Source: Thioclava sp. JE_KL1
Lineage (GTDB): Bacteria > Pseudomonadota > Alphaproteobacteria > Rhodobacterales > Rhodobacteraceae
Assembly (NCBI RefSeq): GCF_009296265.1
Contig: NZ_WBJS01000003.1
Location: forward strand, 248,001 to 312,000
Direction of reading: 5' to 3'
DNA length: 64,000 nt
In this document: positions 1-8,712 of the stretch, piece after piece
How positions within the stretch are numbered: position 1 is the stretch's first letter
Layout: each line of letters opens with the position of its first letter
Notes under the pieces: generated by a model
Seen by the model: only the letters and a program-made list of their open reading frames with translations
Told to the model about the DNA's origin: nothing
The model's database searches: none
Position numbers and translations under genes: made by a program

Positions 1-1306
1 AGATGTTCCAGCGGTTCGGGAACAGGAATTTCACCAGCCCCAGCGCGTTGCGGTTCGACGGCGGCTGCTTCATTGCGAAGGGGAAGTTGCTCGCGTTATA
101 GGCGGCGAAATTCACCGCAGAGCGCGGCACGACGCGGCCCCGGCTGTCGATCAACTGCAGCTGGCTCGCCGCGTTCGGATTGCGCTTCATCTGCGGCAGG
201 TATTCCTTGGTCACGATCGAGCGCGGCACATGCCAGGCCGGGTTGATGACCATCCGCTCCATCTCGTCGGAAAACTCCGGCGTGCGGCGGTCCGAGCTGT
301 TCTGCCCGACCACCGTCACCGAGCGGAACGTGGTCTTGCCATTGTCGACTACGCGGACCGAGAAATCGGTGATGTTGACCCAGACGTAGCGGCCCGAGAA
401 ATCGATGCCGTTCATCCAGCGCAGACGCTCCATCGCGACGAGGATGGCTTTCATCCGCGCCTCGGGGCTCTTGTTGATCTCGCCCAGCGTGCTCGGCCCT
501 GCGACGCCATCGGTCGCGAGCCCCTGATCGGTCTGATAGGCCTGCACCGCCTTTTGCATCTCGGCGTCATAGGTCGCGCTGGCAGAGCGGCCCAGATAGC
601 CCATCCGCTGCAACCGGTCGCGCAGCGCCACGACATCCGGCCCGCTATCGCCGGGCTCGAGCTTGGTGCCGGGCACCGTCGGCCCCCAGCCGCCCGCTTC
701 GATCTGATGCTCCAGATCGAGACGCGCTTTCACGAGCTGCGCATATTGCGGCATCTGCGGAGCCAAATCGCGCAGGAACAGCGCCGGGTTGGTCGAGGCC
801 GCAAAAGCCGTGATCCGGGCTTCGGGATCGGCGCGTTTGGGTTCGCGCTTGATATCGGAGATGACGCTATGCGGGTCGAGCACGCCATGCGACAGGTCAT
901 GGGCGTAATCCAGGAAAATCTGGCTCATCTTCACTTCGAGCAGACCGCGCTGACGCTCGGACTGGACGGCGGCGAAGGCGACACGCAGCCCCTCGGGGTC
1001 GTAATGCGCCGTGGGCAACCCCTGCATCGCCGACAGATCGAGCGCGCGCATGAAAGCCGCGCGGCGGCCCGCATCCTCGGCGGCGGTCCAGATCGGACGG
1101 TAATCGCGGGCGGCATAGAAGGCGGCCAGAGCGGGATTATCAGCGGCAGCCTCGGCCACGGCCTGAGTGAAGCCCGAAAGCTCGACCCCCGCCAATGGCG
1201 ACATGGCCCCTTGGGCAGCAATCTGGGCAGTGCCTTGCGCCTGAGCGCCGGCGGCGAGCGTAGCTAGCGCGAAGGCCAGCCCTATCTTACGGAAATTGCG
1301 CGTCAT
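1..1306 (-). CDS. L,D-transpeptidase, YcbB family (3' end outside window)
   Basis: This is a periplasmic peptidoglycan-modifying enzyme of the YcbB/ErfK type. Translation from the ATG at 1306 gives a signal peptide (MTRNFRKIGLAFALATLAAG), an alpha-helical scaffold region, a peptidoglycan-binding_1 domain (around GDSGPDVVALRDRLQRMGYL) and then the start of the YkuD catalytic domain (RYVWVNITDFSVRVVDNGK, ending near PNRWNI). The catalytic His and Cys motif (HGC) would lie beyond position 1, so activity cannot be judged here. The gene is divergent from the DUF882 peptidase gene at 1674. In Escherichia coli the homologues ycbB and ycbK are also neighbours, which supports both calls. The family assignment is firm; the specific cross-linking role is inferred from family knowledge. 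Confidence 0.88.
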   Translation of the reverse strand, partial: MTRNFRKIGLAFALATLAAGAQAQGTAQIAAQGAMSPLAGVELSGFTQAVAEAAADNPALAAFYAARDYRPIWTAAEDAGRRAAFMRALDLSAMQGLPTAHYDPEGLRVAFAAVQSERQRGLLEVKMSQIFLDYAHDLSHGVLDPHSVISDIKREPKRADPEARITAFAASTNPALFLRDLAPQMPQYAQLVKARLDLEHQIEAGGWGPTVPGTKLEPGDSGPDVVALRDRLQRMGYLGRSASATYDAEMQKAVQAYQTDQGLATDGVAGPSTLGEINKSPEARMKAILVAMERLRWMNGIDFSGRYVWVNITDFSVRVVDNGKTTFRSVTVVGQNSSDRRTPEFSDEMERMVINPAWHVPRSIVTKEYLPQMKRNPNAASQLQLIDSRGRVVPRSAVNFAAYNASNFPFAMKQPPSNRNALGLVKFLFPNRWNI

Positions 1307-1673
1307 AGCGTCTAAACCTCTGCCCGGTCCCATCGTTCCAGATGTTCCAAACTTACCTGCATCTGTCCAGCGAAGCGTTGCCTGCGCGCAACGAAGTGAG
1401 CCGACCCGCGCGGAACGATGCAGGGGCGCAACAGCGCCTTTCCGCCGCCTCTCACCCCGCACGCACACCGCTCCCACAAGGACGTGAGCGTATTTTTACT
1501 ACCGGCAGGCGAAATTTTGCCGACATACCCCAACATGGCAAAGATGCATCAGTTCCGTTCTTTATCGATTAATCTGTCTATGCCATAAGGAGTAAGAAGT
1601 TTGGGTCTACCATCCCTCAACCGCCCGAAACAGGGCGGGAAATTCGAGAGACAGGCGAACACAGGAACTTGCT
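1307..1673. other. Intergenic region between divergent cell-wall genes
   Basis: This stretch of 367 bases should hold the promoters of both divergent genes. I see no convincing ORF or RNA gene. It becomes AT-richer after about 1490, and a small hairpin (CGGCA ... TGCCG) lies near 1504-1525. No recognisable operator was found. Confidence 0.4.
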
Positions 1674-2228
1674 ATGACGACGATTTCCCGGCGCGGCCTT
1701 CTGGGCGCATTTGCTGCGACCATGGTGACGGCAGCCCCCACCATGAGTAACGCTTTCGGTCTACTCAAGGGCGCTGGGGACATCCGACGGATCAAGATGT
1801 ATAACGGTCGTACCGGCGAGACGCTCGACACCGTTTACTGGATCGAAGGCGAGTATATCCCCGACGCGCTGAAGGAAATCACCTACTTCGCCCGCGACTG
1901 GCGCACCAACCAGCTGAAAAACATCGACGCGCGCACCGTGGATATCGCGGCGGCAGCGCATAACCTGATGGATTCGCGCGAACCCTACATGCTGCTGTCG
2001 GGCTACCGCTCGCCGAAGACCAACGCCATGCTGCGCTCCCGCTCGAAAGGCGTCGCGAAGAACTCGCTGCACATGCAGGGTCTGGCGATGGACCTGCGGC
2101 TGAAGTCGCGCTCGGTCAGCCAGATGTACAAGGCGGCCGCCGCCTGCCACGCCGGCGGCGTTGGCAAATACTCGCGCTCGAACTTCGTGCACATGGATTG
2201 CGGCCCGGTGCGGCACTGGGGCTCCTGA
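1674..2228 (+). CDS. DUF882 / YcbK-type M15 peptidase, Tat-exported
   Basis: The 184-residue protein has a twin-arginine-like signal (TTISRRGLLGAF) followed by a cleavable hydrophobic segment. The mature part matches the DUF882 (YcbK, peptidase M15A-like) family. The zinc-site motifs are SLHMQGLAMDLR (residues about 137-148, H-x-x-G-x-A-x-D) and FVHMDCG (about 172-178). Members of this family are predicted murein endopeptidases or carboxypeptidases acting in the periplasm. The gene is divergent from an L,D-transpeptidase gene, so a joint role in peptidoglycan remodelling is likely. A strong terminator follows the stop codon. The family is clear; the substrate is not shown by the sequence. Confidence 0.88.
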   Translation: MTTISRRGLLGAFAATMVTAAPTMSNAFGLLKGAGDIRRIKMYNGRTGETLDTVYWIEGEYIPDALKEITYFARDWRTNQLKNIDARTVDIAAAAHNLMDSREPYMLLSGYRSPKTNAMLRSRSKGVAKNSLHMQGLAMDLRLKSRSVSQMYKAAAACHAGGVGKYSRSNFVHMDCGPVRHWGS

Positions 2229-2256
2229 GCCCCGCGCACCTCGCCAGACCGACCCG

Positions 2257-2285
2257 AACGCCGCTTTCCCGAGCGGCGTTTTTCT
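2257..2285 (+). terminator. Rho-independent terminator after the DUF882 gene
   Basis: A perfect nine-base stem (AACGCCGCT / AGCGGCGTT) with a six-base loop is followed by a T-rich tail (TTTCTTT). Confidence 0.85.
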
Positions 2286-2320
2286 TTGCCTGCCCTGCCG
2301 GGGGCTGCCCCAAGCCGGAG

Positions 2321-2346
2321 ACAGAAAAAGGCCCCGCATGGGGGCC
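2321..2346 (-). terminator. Rho-independent terminator after the cytochrome b gene
   Basis: Read on the minus strand, the stem GGCCCC / GGGGCC with a five-base loop is followed by TTTTTCTGT. It lies 25 bases after the cytochrome b stop codon. Confidence 0.75.
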
Positions 2347-2371
2347 CTTGATCGGTCGTGCGTAGCGATGC

Positions 2372-3022
2372 TCAGTCGAGCACGCGACCCTGTTGGCGGA
2401 AATAGGCCTCTGCCTCGGGGGTCAGATCGACCTTCTCATAGCCCGAAACCATGGGGCGCACATGCTGGCGGAAGCCGTGGCCGATGGTGAGCAGGTAGAC
2501 ATGGACCACCACGAAGCTCGCAATGGCGAAAGCCGCGAGGACGTGGAAATTCGCGATGATCTCCAGCCAGAACGAGCCGCCGTCGAGGTGATCCCAGAAG
2601 CCGTAGCTGAGATAGGCCAGCCCCGAGATCCAGATCGCCGGGAAGAGCATCATCTTGAGCGCGAAATAGGCCGCCGCCTGCAGCGGGTTGTGCCGCCGCT
2701 CGTAGCTTTTCACGTAAGGATGCTCCTCGCCCTTGAAGACGCCATAGGCGTAGAAGCGGCTAACCTCCCACATGCCCTGCATGCGCGGGATGAACTGCTT
2801 GTAGCCGCCCGTGGTGAACAGCCAGAAGGTCGCGAAGGCCCAGAGCAGCAGGAGCGCCAGCGCGACGACCGTATGGATCAGCACCGCCGCCCCGAAAGGC
2901 AGGATCGGATGCAGCCCCAGAAGCCGTGCGCCGGTGAAGAACAGCAGCATGATCGAGCCAACCTGGCTCCAGTGCCAGAGCCGGTTGAAGCGCGAATAAA
3001 CCTTTACGCAATGCTCAGCCAT
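2372..3022 (-). CDS. Cytochrome b561-type membrane subunit, partner of the octaheme cytochrome
   Basis: The 216-residue integral membrane protein has four predicted transmembrane helices. Histidines suited to bis-His heme b ligation are visible (RLWHWSQ near the N-terminus, HTVVALAL, and NFHVLAAF and VVHVYLL in the last helices). It resembles the di-heme cytochrome b subunits of hydrogenases and thiosulfate reductases. The start chosen is the ATG at 3022, which has a GGAGG site seven bases upstream and overlaps the octaheme gene stop by eight bases; an ATG at 3034 would bury that ribosome site. The tight coupling suggests that it passes electrons between the quinone pool and the periplasmic octaheme cytochrome. 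The electron direction is inferred. Confidence 0.85.
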   Translation of the reverse strand: MAEHCVKVYSRFNRLWHWSQVGSIMLLFFTGARLLGLHPILPFGAAVLIHTVVALALLLLWAFATFWLFTTGGYKQFIPRMQGMWEVSRFYAYGVFKGEEHPYVKSYERRHNPLQAAAYFALKMMLFPAIWISGLAYLSYGFWDHLDGGSFWLEIIANFHVLAAFAIASFVVVHVYLLTIGHGFRQHVRPMVSGYEKVDLTPEAEAYFRQQGRVLD

Positions 3023-4736
3023 GGTGGCCTCCATTCTTCTTGCCGCGGTTGATCAGGCGCAGCGCGCCATGGCCCAAGGCTCCCAGAAGCGCCATCAGGA
3101 ACATCGCGAGCCCCAGCTTGCCGCCGAGATTGATTTCCGATCCGGGAACGTAGATCCCCGCCAGATCGGCCATCCGGCCGCCCTGCGTGTGGCAGCTTTC
3201 GCATTGCAGCGCATCGTCTGCGGGCGCGACCATATGGGTGATCGGCCAGTACATGTAGGTATGGACGAAATCGAACTCGCCCGAATACTCCACACCGGCA
3301 TAGTCCATGCCCGCCTTGAGCGTTTTCTCCCAGTCGTAATAGGACCAGAGCGCGGTGCCGTTGCCGGGGCCATAGACGTTGTTATAGGCCAGCACATTGC
3401 GCTGTACGTCATAGGCCTGCGTGCCGACCATCCGCTTGAAGGGGAAGATGCGGCTGTCGGGCTGACCGGGATTGCCGCCTATCTTGTTGATCTCGACCAC
3501 CTGCGTCGGGTCGATCTCTTCCTCCGGCAGGGTGAAGGTCATCTCGCCGTTGGACCAGGCGTAATAGGGCGTGACGTTCTCGCTCCATTCGAAATCGCCC
3601 TTCTTCGACATGTAGGTGTGCAGGTGCTTGCCATCGGATTGGGTGAAGCCCTCTTCGGTAATCGGCTTGCCGTTCTCGTCGAGCTTGCCCGCCGTGGACC
3701 AGTCCCAGACGGTCTTTGTGGCCACCCCGCCCCGCGCGAAGCTGGGGATGTGGCAGGTCTGGCAGGCCAACGTGTCGGTGTGATCGTTGAGCTTCGCCGC
3801 GATCAGCGGGTTCGGCCCTTCATGCGGGCTGTCGGTGTGGCACGACTGACAGGCGGCCGCATCATGCGCCGAGCCCGCCATGCGATCGGGATGCGGGTCG
3901 ATCACGTCGGTCTCGTAGCGCGAGCCCTCGAAGACGTGCTTGTCCGAGACGTGGCAGGTCTCGCAGGTGAAGTTCTGACCGTCGGGCGACATATGGACAT
4001 CGACGTCGCGCGACGGGTTGAACAGCGCCGAGCTGAGATCGCCATGCTTCACGTTATCGCCGCCACCGCCATAGAAATGGCAGTTGCCGCAATTGTCGCG
4101 TCCGGGCGGTGCGCCCACCGATTGCGCGGCCTCGGCCAGATCGACGGGCCAGGCGGCGGCACCGGTGATCGTCTTCGCGCCTGCGGCCACCGGTTCCAGC
4201 GGCGGCTCGCCCGCGAGGTTATCCTGTTTGGTATATTGGCCGGATTTGTCGTGACAGACGAGGCAGTCGACCTTGGTCGGATCGTCGGGCATCGGCTCAC
4301 GCACGTCCGTCCAGCCATAGCCCGTGTGGCACGAGGTGCAGCGCACCTCGTTCGAGGCGACATTGCCGCAAAACGCGTTCATCTCATGCGCTTTGCCGAG
4401 CGTCTGGCCCGTGGCCTCGTTTTGGTATTCCCAGGTCCAGTGGACCGAATGCATCACCTGATTGGAGGCCTCAGTATGGCACGACAGACAGGCTTCCGTC
4501 ACCTCGGAGCCCGACGCGAACGGCCCCTTGAGCTGATCGAATTTCGAGTGGTCGGCAGTGAGCTCTTTCACCGGATCGCTCATATGGGCGGCCTTCGAGG
4601 CCCCTTGCGCGACGGGCGTCGATTGCGCGCCGATTGCGGGCGTCTCCTCCGGGGGCGCGTCCTGCGCGTAGGCGGGAAGCTGGCCCAAAATCACGGCTGA
4701 GACGAATGCCGTGATCCGCAATGCACTCTGTGTCAT
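3015..4736 (-). CDS. Octaheme tetrathionate reductase-type cytochrome c, membrane-anchored
   Basis: The 573-residue protein starts with a Sec signal peptide (ends near PAYAQDA). It carries exactly eight CxxCH heme sites, at about residues 83, 133, 158, 216, 258, 296, 325 and 512. This number and the long gap between the seventh and eighth sites fit the octaheme tetrathionate reductase (OTR) family. Enzymes of that family can reduce tetrathionate, nitrite and hydroxylamine in vitro, and their physiological role is uncertain. The lysine-rich stretch after the third site (CLVCHDKSGQYTK) could supply the lysine ligand of the active-site heme. A C-terminal transmembrane helix (about residues 539-560) should anchor it to the inner membrane, facing the periplasm. 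It is co-transcribed with a cytochrome b. Substrate and direction are unknown. Confidence 0.9.
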   Translation of the reverse strand: MTQSALRITAFVSAVILGQLPAYAQDAPPEETPAIGAQSTPVAQGASKAAHMSDPVKELTADHSKFDQLKGPFASGSEVTEACLSCHTEASNQVMHSVHWTWEYQNEATGQTLGKAHEMNAFCGNVASNEVRCTSCHTGYGWTDVREPMPDDPTKVDCLVCHDKSGQYTKQDNLAGEPPLEPVAAGAKTITGAAAWPVDLAEAAQSVGAPPGRDNCGNCHFYGGGGDNVKHGDLSSALFNPSRDVDVHMSPDGQNFTCETCHVSDKHVFEGSRYETDVIDPHPDRMAGSAHDAAACQSCHTDSPHEGPNPLIAAKLNDHTDTLACQTCHIPSFARGGVATKTVWDWSTAGKLDENGKPITEEGFTQSDGKHLHTYMSKKGDFEWSENVTPYYAWSNGEMTFTLPEEEIDPTQVVEINKIGGNPGQPDSRIFPFKRMVGTQAYDVQRNVLAYNNVYGPGNGTALWSYYDWEKTLKAGMDYAGVEYSGEFDFVHTYMYWPITHMVAPADDALQCESCHTQGGRMADLAGIYVPGSEINLGGKLGLAMFLMALLGALGHGALRLINRGKKNGGHHG

Positions 4737-4996
4737 CGATGCTCCGACTGGCTCACTACTGGTTACTCACATTGCTTAGCGCGATCGCGTCGATCACGGG
4801 GATGCGACATTTCGTGAGTTTTGCGTGACTTACTGTCGCATCGAATTGGGGCGATTGGAGGCGCGGCGCGCATCACGCAGCCCTGATCTGCCGTGAGCGG
4901 TGCGGCGAGGAACGAAGCGCTGCGCCCCGCGCTGAGCCTCACCGGGCGCGGACATCCCCGGTCCCGGCCCTCAAAGCGATTTCAAAGGAGAGTTTC

Positions 4997-5572
4997 ATGC
5001 AGCGCGCACCCCGCTTCGTTCTTCCCGCCGCCCTCGCCCTTGCCCTCGGCTCGGGCGCGGCTTTCGCCGCCTCCTCGAGCAACGACGACTCGAAAACCGA
5101 ATGGATCAACCCGGTCGTGAAGGACTACGGCAAGATGCACCCGGTGCCCGATGGCGCGCTCAGCCCCGATCCGAACAAGGACTGGAAGATCGTCTTCGAT
5201 GTCGGAATGGGCGAGACGATGGACGGCGGCGTGAACGCGGCGCTGTGGCATGTCGCGCGCGCGGTGAACGTCTACGGCCATGCGGGCGTCGACAAGGAAC
5301 ATCGCAAATTCGCGGTGGTGCTGCATGGCGCGGCGACCTCGCTCGCGCTCTCGCCCGAGGCGTATGAGGACAAGTTCGGCAAGGACGACCCCGACACCAA
5401 GCTGAAGCAGGAACTCGCGGATGCCGGCGTCACGCTCTATGTCTGCGGGCAGGCACTGGCCGATCACGGCTTCACCGAGGATCAGGTCGGGCCGAATGTC
5501 GATGTGGCGCTCTCGGCTCTGGCCGCCGTGCCCGTGCTGGAAAGCCAGGGCTATCACCTTTTCCCGATGTAA
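4997..5572 (+). CDS. Periplasmic DsrE-like sulfur-relay protein
   Basis: The 191-residue protein has a Sec signal peptide (to about residue 24, AAFA). A DsrE/DsrF-like domain follows, with the typical core KIVFDVGMG ... NVYGHAG ... KFAVVLHGAAT and a single conserved cysteine in the motif YVCGQALADHGF (about residue 152). Cytoplasmic members of this family carry sulfur as cysteine persulfide; exported ones occur near thiosulfate and sulfide oxidation genes. A good ribosome site (AAAGGAGAG) precedes the ATG. It is divergent from the octaheme tetrathionate-reductase-type cytochrome, so a shared role in reduced-sulfur metabolism in the periplasm is a reasonable inference. The function is not proven by sequence. 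Confidence 0.82.
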   Translation: MQRAPRFVLPAALALALGSGAAFAASSSNDDSKTEWINPVVKDYGKMHPVPDGALSPDPNKDWKIVFDVGMGETMDGGVNAALWHVARAVNVYGHAGVDKEHRKFAVVLHGAATSLALSPEAYEDKFGKDDPDTKLKQELADAGVTLYVCGQALADHGFTEDQVGPNVDVALSALAAVPVLESQGYHLFPM

Positions 5573-5594
5573 TCGCCCCTGTCATGCGGACATG

Positions 5595-5632
5595 AAAAAA
5601 CGCGGGCAGTTTGCGCTGCCCGCGTTCTCTTT
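5595..5632. terminator. Bidirectional terminator between dsrE-like gene and cyoD
   Basis: A perfect 11-base stem (AACGCGGGCAG / CTGCCCGCGTT, arms 5599-5609 and 5616-5626) has T-rich tails on both strands. It can end both converging transcripts. Confidence 0.85.
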
Positions 5633-5672
5633 TGCTTGGCGGAGCGAGGCCCGGAGGCCCCTGCCCCTCGGC

Positions 5673-6026
5673 TTACATGCTGCCGGCGCCCATACCCATC
5701 CGGCTTGCCAGATCGGCCAGCACCCAGACGGTGCCCGCAGCCATCAGGATGATGAGCAGGAAGGTGAAGAGCACCAGATACAGGTCCGGACGCGCCTCTT
5801 TCGAGAAGTCGAGGTGCATGAAGGCCCAGAACTGGATGATCAGCTGCGCGATGCCGAGGATGCCCACGATGGACCATGCGAGGCCCGTCGAGAACACGCC
5901 CCCCGCGACGATCACGACGCCTGCGAGCGTCAGGACCACCGAGAGCGCGAAGCCCCAGACATAGCGCGCCATGTCGTGCTTGTACTCAGCCGAGTCCATG
6001 CCGACGTCGGAGTTGATATAATCCAT
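5673..6026 (-). CDS. cyoD: Cytochrome bo3 quinol oxidase subunit IV
   Basis: The 117-residue protein has the three transmembrane helices of CyoD-type subunit IV, including the family block FWAFMHLDFS in the second loop. It assists assembly of the CuB site of subunit I in known bo3 oxidases. The ATG at 6026 overlaps the cyoC stop codon by one base (TGATG); a GTG three bases earlier is also possible. It is the last gene of cyoABCD and is followed by the bidirectional terminator. Confidence 0.93.
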   Translation of the reverse strand: MDYINSDVGMDSAEYKHDMARYVWGFALSVVLTLAGVVIVAGGVFSTGLAWSIVGILGIAQLIIQFWAFMHLDFSKEARPDLYLVLFTFLLIILMAAGTVWVLADLASRMGMGAGSM

Positions 6027-6652
6027 CACAGCACCCCCATCAGGTAGACTTTCGTGAAGAGCGCGATCCAGACGATGTCCAGCATGTGCCAGAACAGGCC
6101 CAGACGCACGAGACGCGACTTGATCAGGTCGTTCATCCCGAAGGTCTTCATCTGAACCATCAGCAGGATGCCCCAGATGATACCCGAGGTGACGTGCAGA
6201 CCGTGCAGCCCCACCAGCGAGTAATAGGCGGTCAGGAAGCCCGACACTTGAGGCGTGTTGCCCTCGGTCCAGAACTCGTGGAATTCGTAGAGTTCGATCC
6301 CGAGGAAGATCGCGCCAAGCGCCAGCGTCACGACGAGCCAGCCCACCGTGCGCTTCATCGACGCGCCGTATTTCATCCCCAGCGTGCAGATGCCGAAGGT
6401 GAAGGTGGAGATCAGCAGCGCCATCGTCTCGATGGTCGGCAGGCCGAGGCTGAACAGCTCATGAGGGCTCGGCCCGTTCGCGATGCCGTGCCATTCGGCA
6501 TCGGCGTAGTTGGCGATCATCAGCGAGAAGGCGATGAGGTCCGACATCAGGAAGATCCAGAAGCCGAAGATCACCGTGCCCGTCTTGTCGTGATGACCGT
6601 GATCGTGGGAGGCAGCGTGCGCTGCCCCCGTGTTGCTCATAGTTGCACTCAT
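6026..6652 (-). CDS. cyoC: Cytochrome bo3 quinol oxidase subunit III
   Basis: The 208-residue protein has five predicted transmembrane helices and a His-rich N-terminal tail (SHDHGHHDK). It contains the heme-copper oxidase subunit III signatures ELYEFHEFW and GLHGLHVTSG. It belongs to the quinol oxidase branch (CyoC). Its ATG overlaps the cyoB stop by four bases (ATGA), so translation is coupled. Confidence 0.95.
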   Translation of the reverse strand: MSATMSNTGAAHAASHDHGHHDKTGTVIFGFWIFLMSDLIAFSLMIANYADAEWHGIANGPSPHELFSLGLPTIETMALLISTFTFGICTLGMKYGASMKRTVGWLVVTLALGAIFLGIELYEFHEFWTEGNTPQVSGFLTAYYSLVGLHGLHVTSGIIWGILLMVQMKTFGMNDLIKSRLVRLGLFWHMLDIVWIALFTKVYLMGVL

Positions 6653-8712
6653 ACCTGCGTCTCCATGATCAGGCCGCGGTTCTTGGTGGTGAACTCATCG
6701 TCGAGCCGGATTTGCGGCGTGGTTTCGACGAGGCGCTTGTGGGCTTCATAGCCCTCACGCAGTTCTTCCGCGGTGACGGTTTCTTCCCAGTCGGTGTCGT
6801 AGGAGCGGATCAGCACCAGCACCCACATGGCCACGAAGCCCACCGCAGCGATCAGCCACATCTGGAAGATCATGGCGAACGCGAAGAGGGTCGCGACGAG
6901 GCCCACCAGGAACGGCATGCCGGTCGGTTTCGGCAGGTGGATGTCGACGAACTCGGTCGGATCCATGACCCGCTTGCCCGCTTCCTTCGCATCGACCCAC
7001 GGCTCGCGCGAGGTCATCGCCGGGATGGTGGAGAAGTCGTATTCCGGCACCGGGCAGCCCAGCGACCATTCGATACCACGACCGTCCCAGGGATCGCCCG
7101 CCGGCACCATCAGGCTCTCACGGTTCTTGACCGAGACCCAGACCTGAATGATCTGCGCGGTCAGACCCGCCAGCACGCACAGCGCGCCGAGCATCGCGAT
7201 CACCAGCCACGGGAAGTAGGCCGGCTCGGTGAAGAAGGCCATGCGGCGCGGTGCGCCCATCAGACCGATCGCATAGAGCGGCATGAAGGCCCCGTAGAAG
7301 CCGATCATCCACAGCCAGAAGCTGCGACGGCCCCATTTCTCGTCCAGGCGGAAGCCGAAGCAGAGCGGGAACCAGTAGTTCACGGCCGCGAACATACCGA
7401 ACAGCAGGCCCGGGATGAGCATGTTGTGGAAGTGCGCCACCAGGAACAGCGAGTTGTGGGTCGCGAAGTCGATCGTCGGGTTGGCGAGCATGACGCCCGT
7501 GATCCCGCCGATTACGAAGGTGAAGATGAAGCCGGTGGAGAACAGCATCGCGGTCGAGAACCGCAGCTTGCCGCGCCACATGGTCAGCATCCAGTTGAAG
7601 ACCTTAACACCCGTCGGCACACCGATCGTCATCGTCGCGATGCCGAAGATGGCGTTGAGGTGGGCGGTCTGACCCATGGTGAAGAAGTGGTGCACCCAGA
7701 CGGTGAAGGACAGCACTGCGATGGCAATGGTGGCCCAGACGAGCGAGGTGTAGCCGTAGATCTTCTTGCCCGAGAAGGTCGGGATGACTTCCGAGAACAC
7801 GCCGAAGGCCGGCAGGATCAGGATGTAGACTTCCGGGTGACCGAACAGCCAGAACATGTTGGCGAAGTTCATCATGTTCCCGCCTTGGGTGGCGGTGAAG
7901 AAGTGGAAGCCCGCCTGACGGTCAAGCGCCAGCATCAACGAGGCCACGGTCAGCGGCATCATCGCGAAGATCATCAGGATCGCCGTGCAGAGCGTCGCCC
8001 AGGCGAAGATCGACATGTCGAACAGCTTCATGCCGGGGGCACGCTGCTTGTAGATCGTCACGAGGAAGTTGATGCCCGAAAGCGTCGAACCCACCGAAGT
8101 CAGGCCCAGCGACCAGATCCAGTAATCCACGCCCTCGTTCGGCGACAGCTTGATACCCGTATAGGGCGGGTAAGCGGTCCAACCGCCGGTCTCGAAGTGA
8201 CCGACGACGAGCGAGGCCATCACGAGTGCCGCACCGCCGATCGACAGCCAGAGCGAGACCGCGTTCATGAAGGGGAACTCCATGTCGCGCGCACCGATCT
8301 GGAGCGGCATGACGACGTTGATGACGCCGGTCAGGAAAGGCATCGCCACGAAGAAGATCATGATCGTGCCGTGGGTCGAGAACAGCTCGGCGTGGTGTTC
8401 GACCGACAGGAAGCCCGGTGCGGGCGAGACCTGCTGGGCGCGCATCACGACCGCCTCGAGGACGCCGCGGATCAGCATGATCAGGGCCAGAACGATATAG
8501 ATCACACCGATCTTCTTGTGATCGAGCGTGGTGATCCAGTTCGACCAGAGGGGCTTCCACCAACCTTTGACGGTCAGCAGAACCATGACCGCGAGCGCGC
8601 CGAGGACGACGATGCCGCCCGCGCCTGCTGCGATCCCGGTGGACAGAGACGGATCCGTGAAGAAGGGAACGATGAAGATATCGTTCCAATCGAGACTACC
8701 AAGAATACTCAT
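6649..8712 (-). CDS. cyoB: Cytochrome bo3 quinol oxidase subunit I
   Basis: This is the 687-residue catalytic proton-pumping subunit. The low-spin heme histidine lies in LFSTHGTIMIFF. The CuB ligands and cross-linked tyrosine are in GHPEVYILILP and VWVHHFFT, and the binuclear heme ligand is in FLVAHFHNML. The K-channel lysine (PTGVKVFNW) and D-channel glutamate (HPEVY) are present. Compared with E. coli CyoB, Arg71 is kept, but the quinone-site residues equivalent to Asp75 and Gln101 both read as Glu (RGVLEAVVMR; VEHHAELFSTH). This suggests a slightly different quinol site. Its ATG overlaps the cyoA stop by four bases. Confidence 0.96.
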   Translation of the reverse strand: MSILGSLDWNDIFIVPFFTDPSLSTGIAAGAGGIVVLGALAVMVLLTVKGWWKPLWSNWITTLDHKKIGVIYIVLALIMLIRGVLEAVVMRAQQVSPAPGFLSVEHHAELFSTHGTIMIFFVAMPFLTGVINVVMPLQIGARDMEFPFMNAVSLWLSIGGAALVMASLVVGHFETGGWTAYPPYTGIKLSPNEGVDYWIWSLGLTSVGSTLSGINFLVTIYKQRAPGMKLFDMSIFAWATLCTAILMIFAMMPLTVASLMLALDRQAGFHFFTATQGGNMMNFANMFWLFGHPEVYILILPAFGVFSEVIPTFSGKKIYGYTSLVWATIAIAVLSFTVWVHHFFTMGQTAHLNAIFGIATMTIGVPTGVKVFNWMLTMWRGKLRFSTAMLFSTGFIFTFVIGGITGVMLANPTIDFATHNSLFLVAHFHNMLIPGLLFGMFAAVNYWFPLCFGFRLDEKWGRRSFWLWMIGFYGAFMPLYAIGLMGAPRRMAFFTEPAYFPWLVIAMLGALCVLAGLTAQIIQVWVSVKNRESLMVPAGDPWDGRGIEWSLGCPVPEYDFSTIPAMTSREPWVDAKEAGKRVMDPTEFVDIHLPKPTGMPFLVGLVATLFAFAMIFQMWLIAAVGFVAMWVLVLIRSYDTDWEETVTAEELREGYEAHKRLVETTPQIRLDDEFTTKNRGLIMETQV

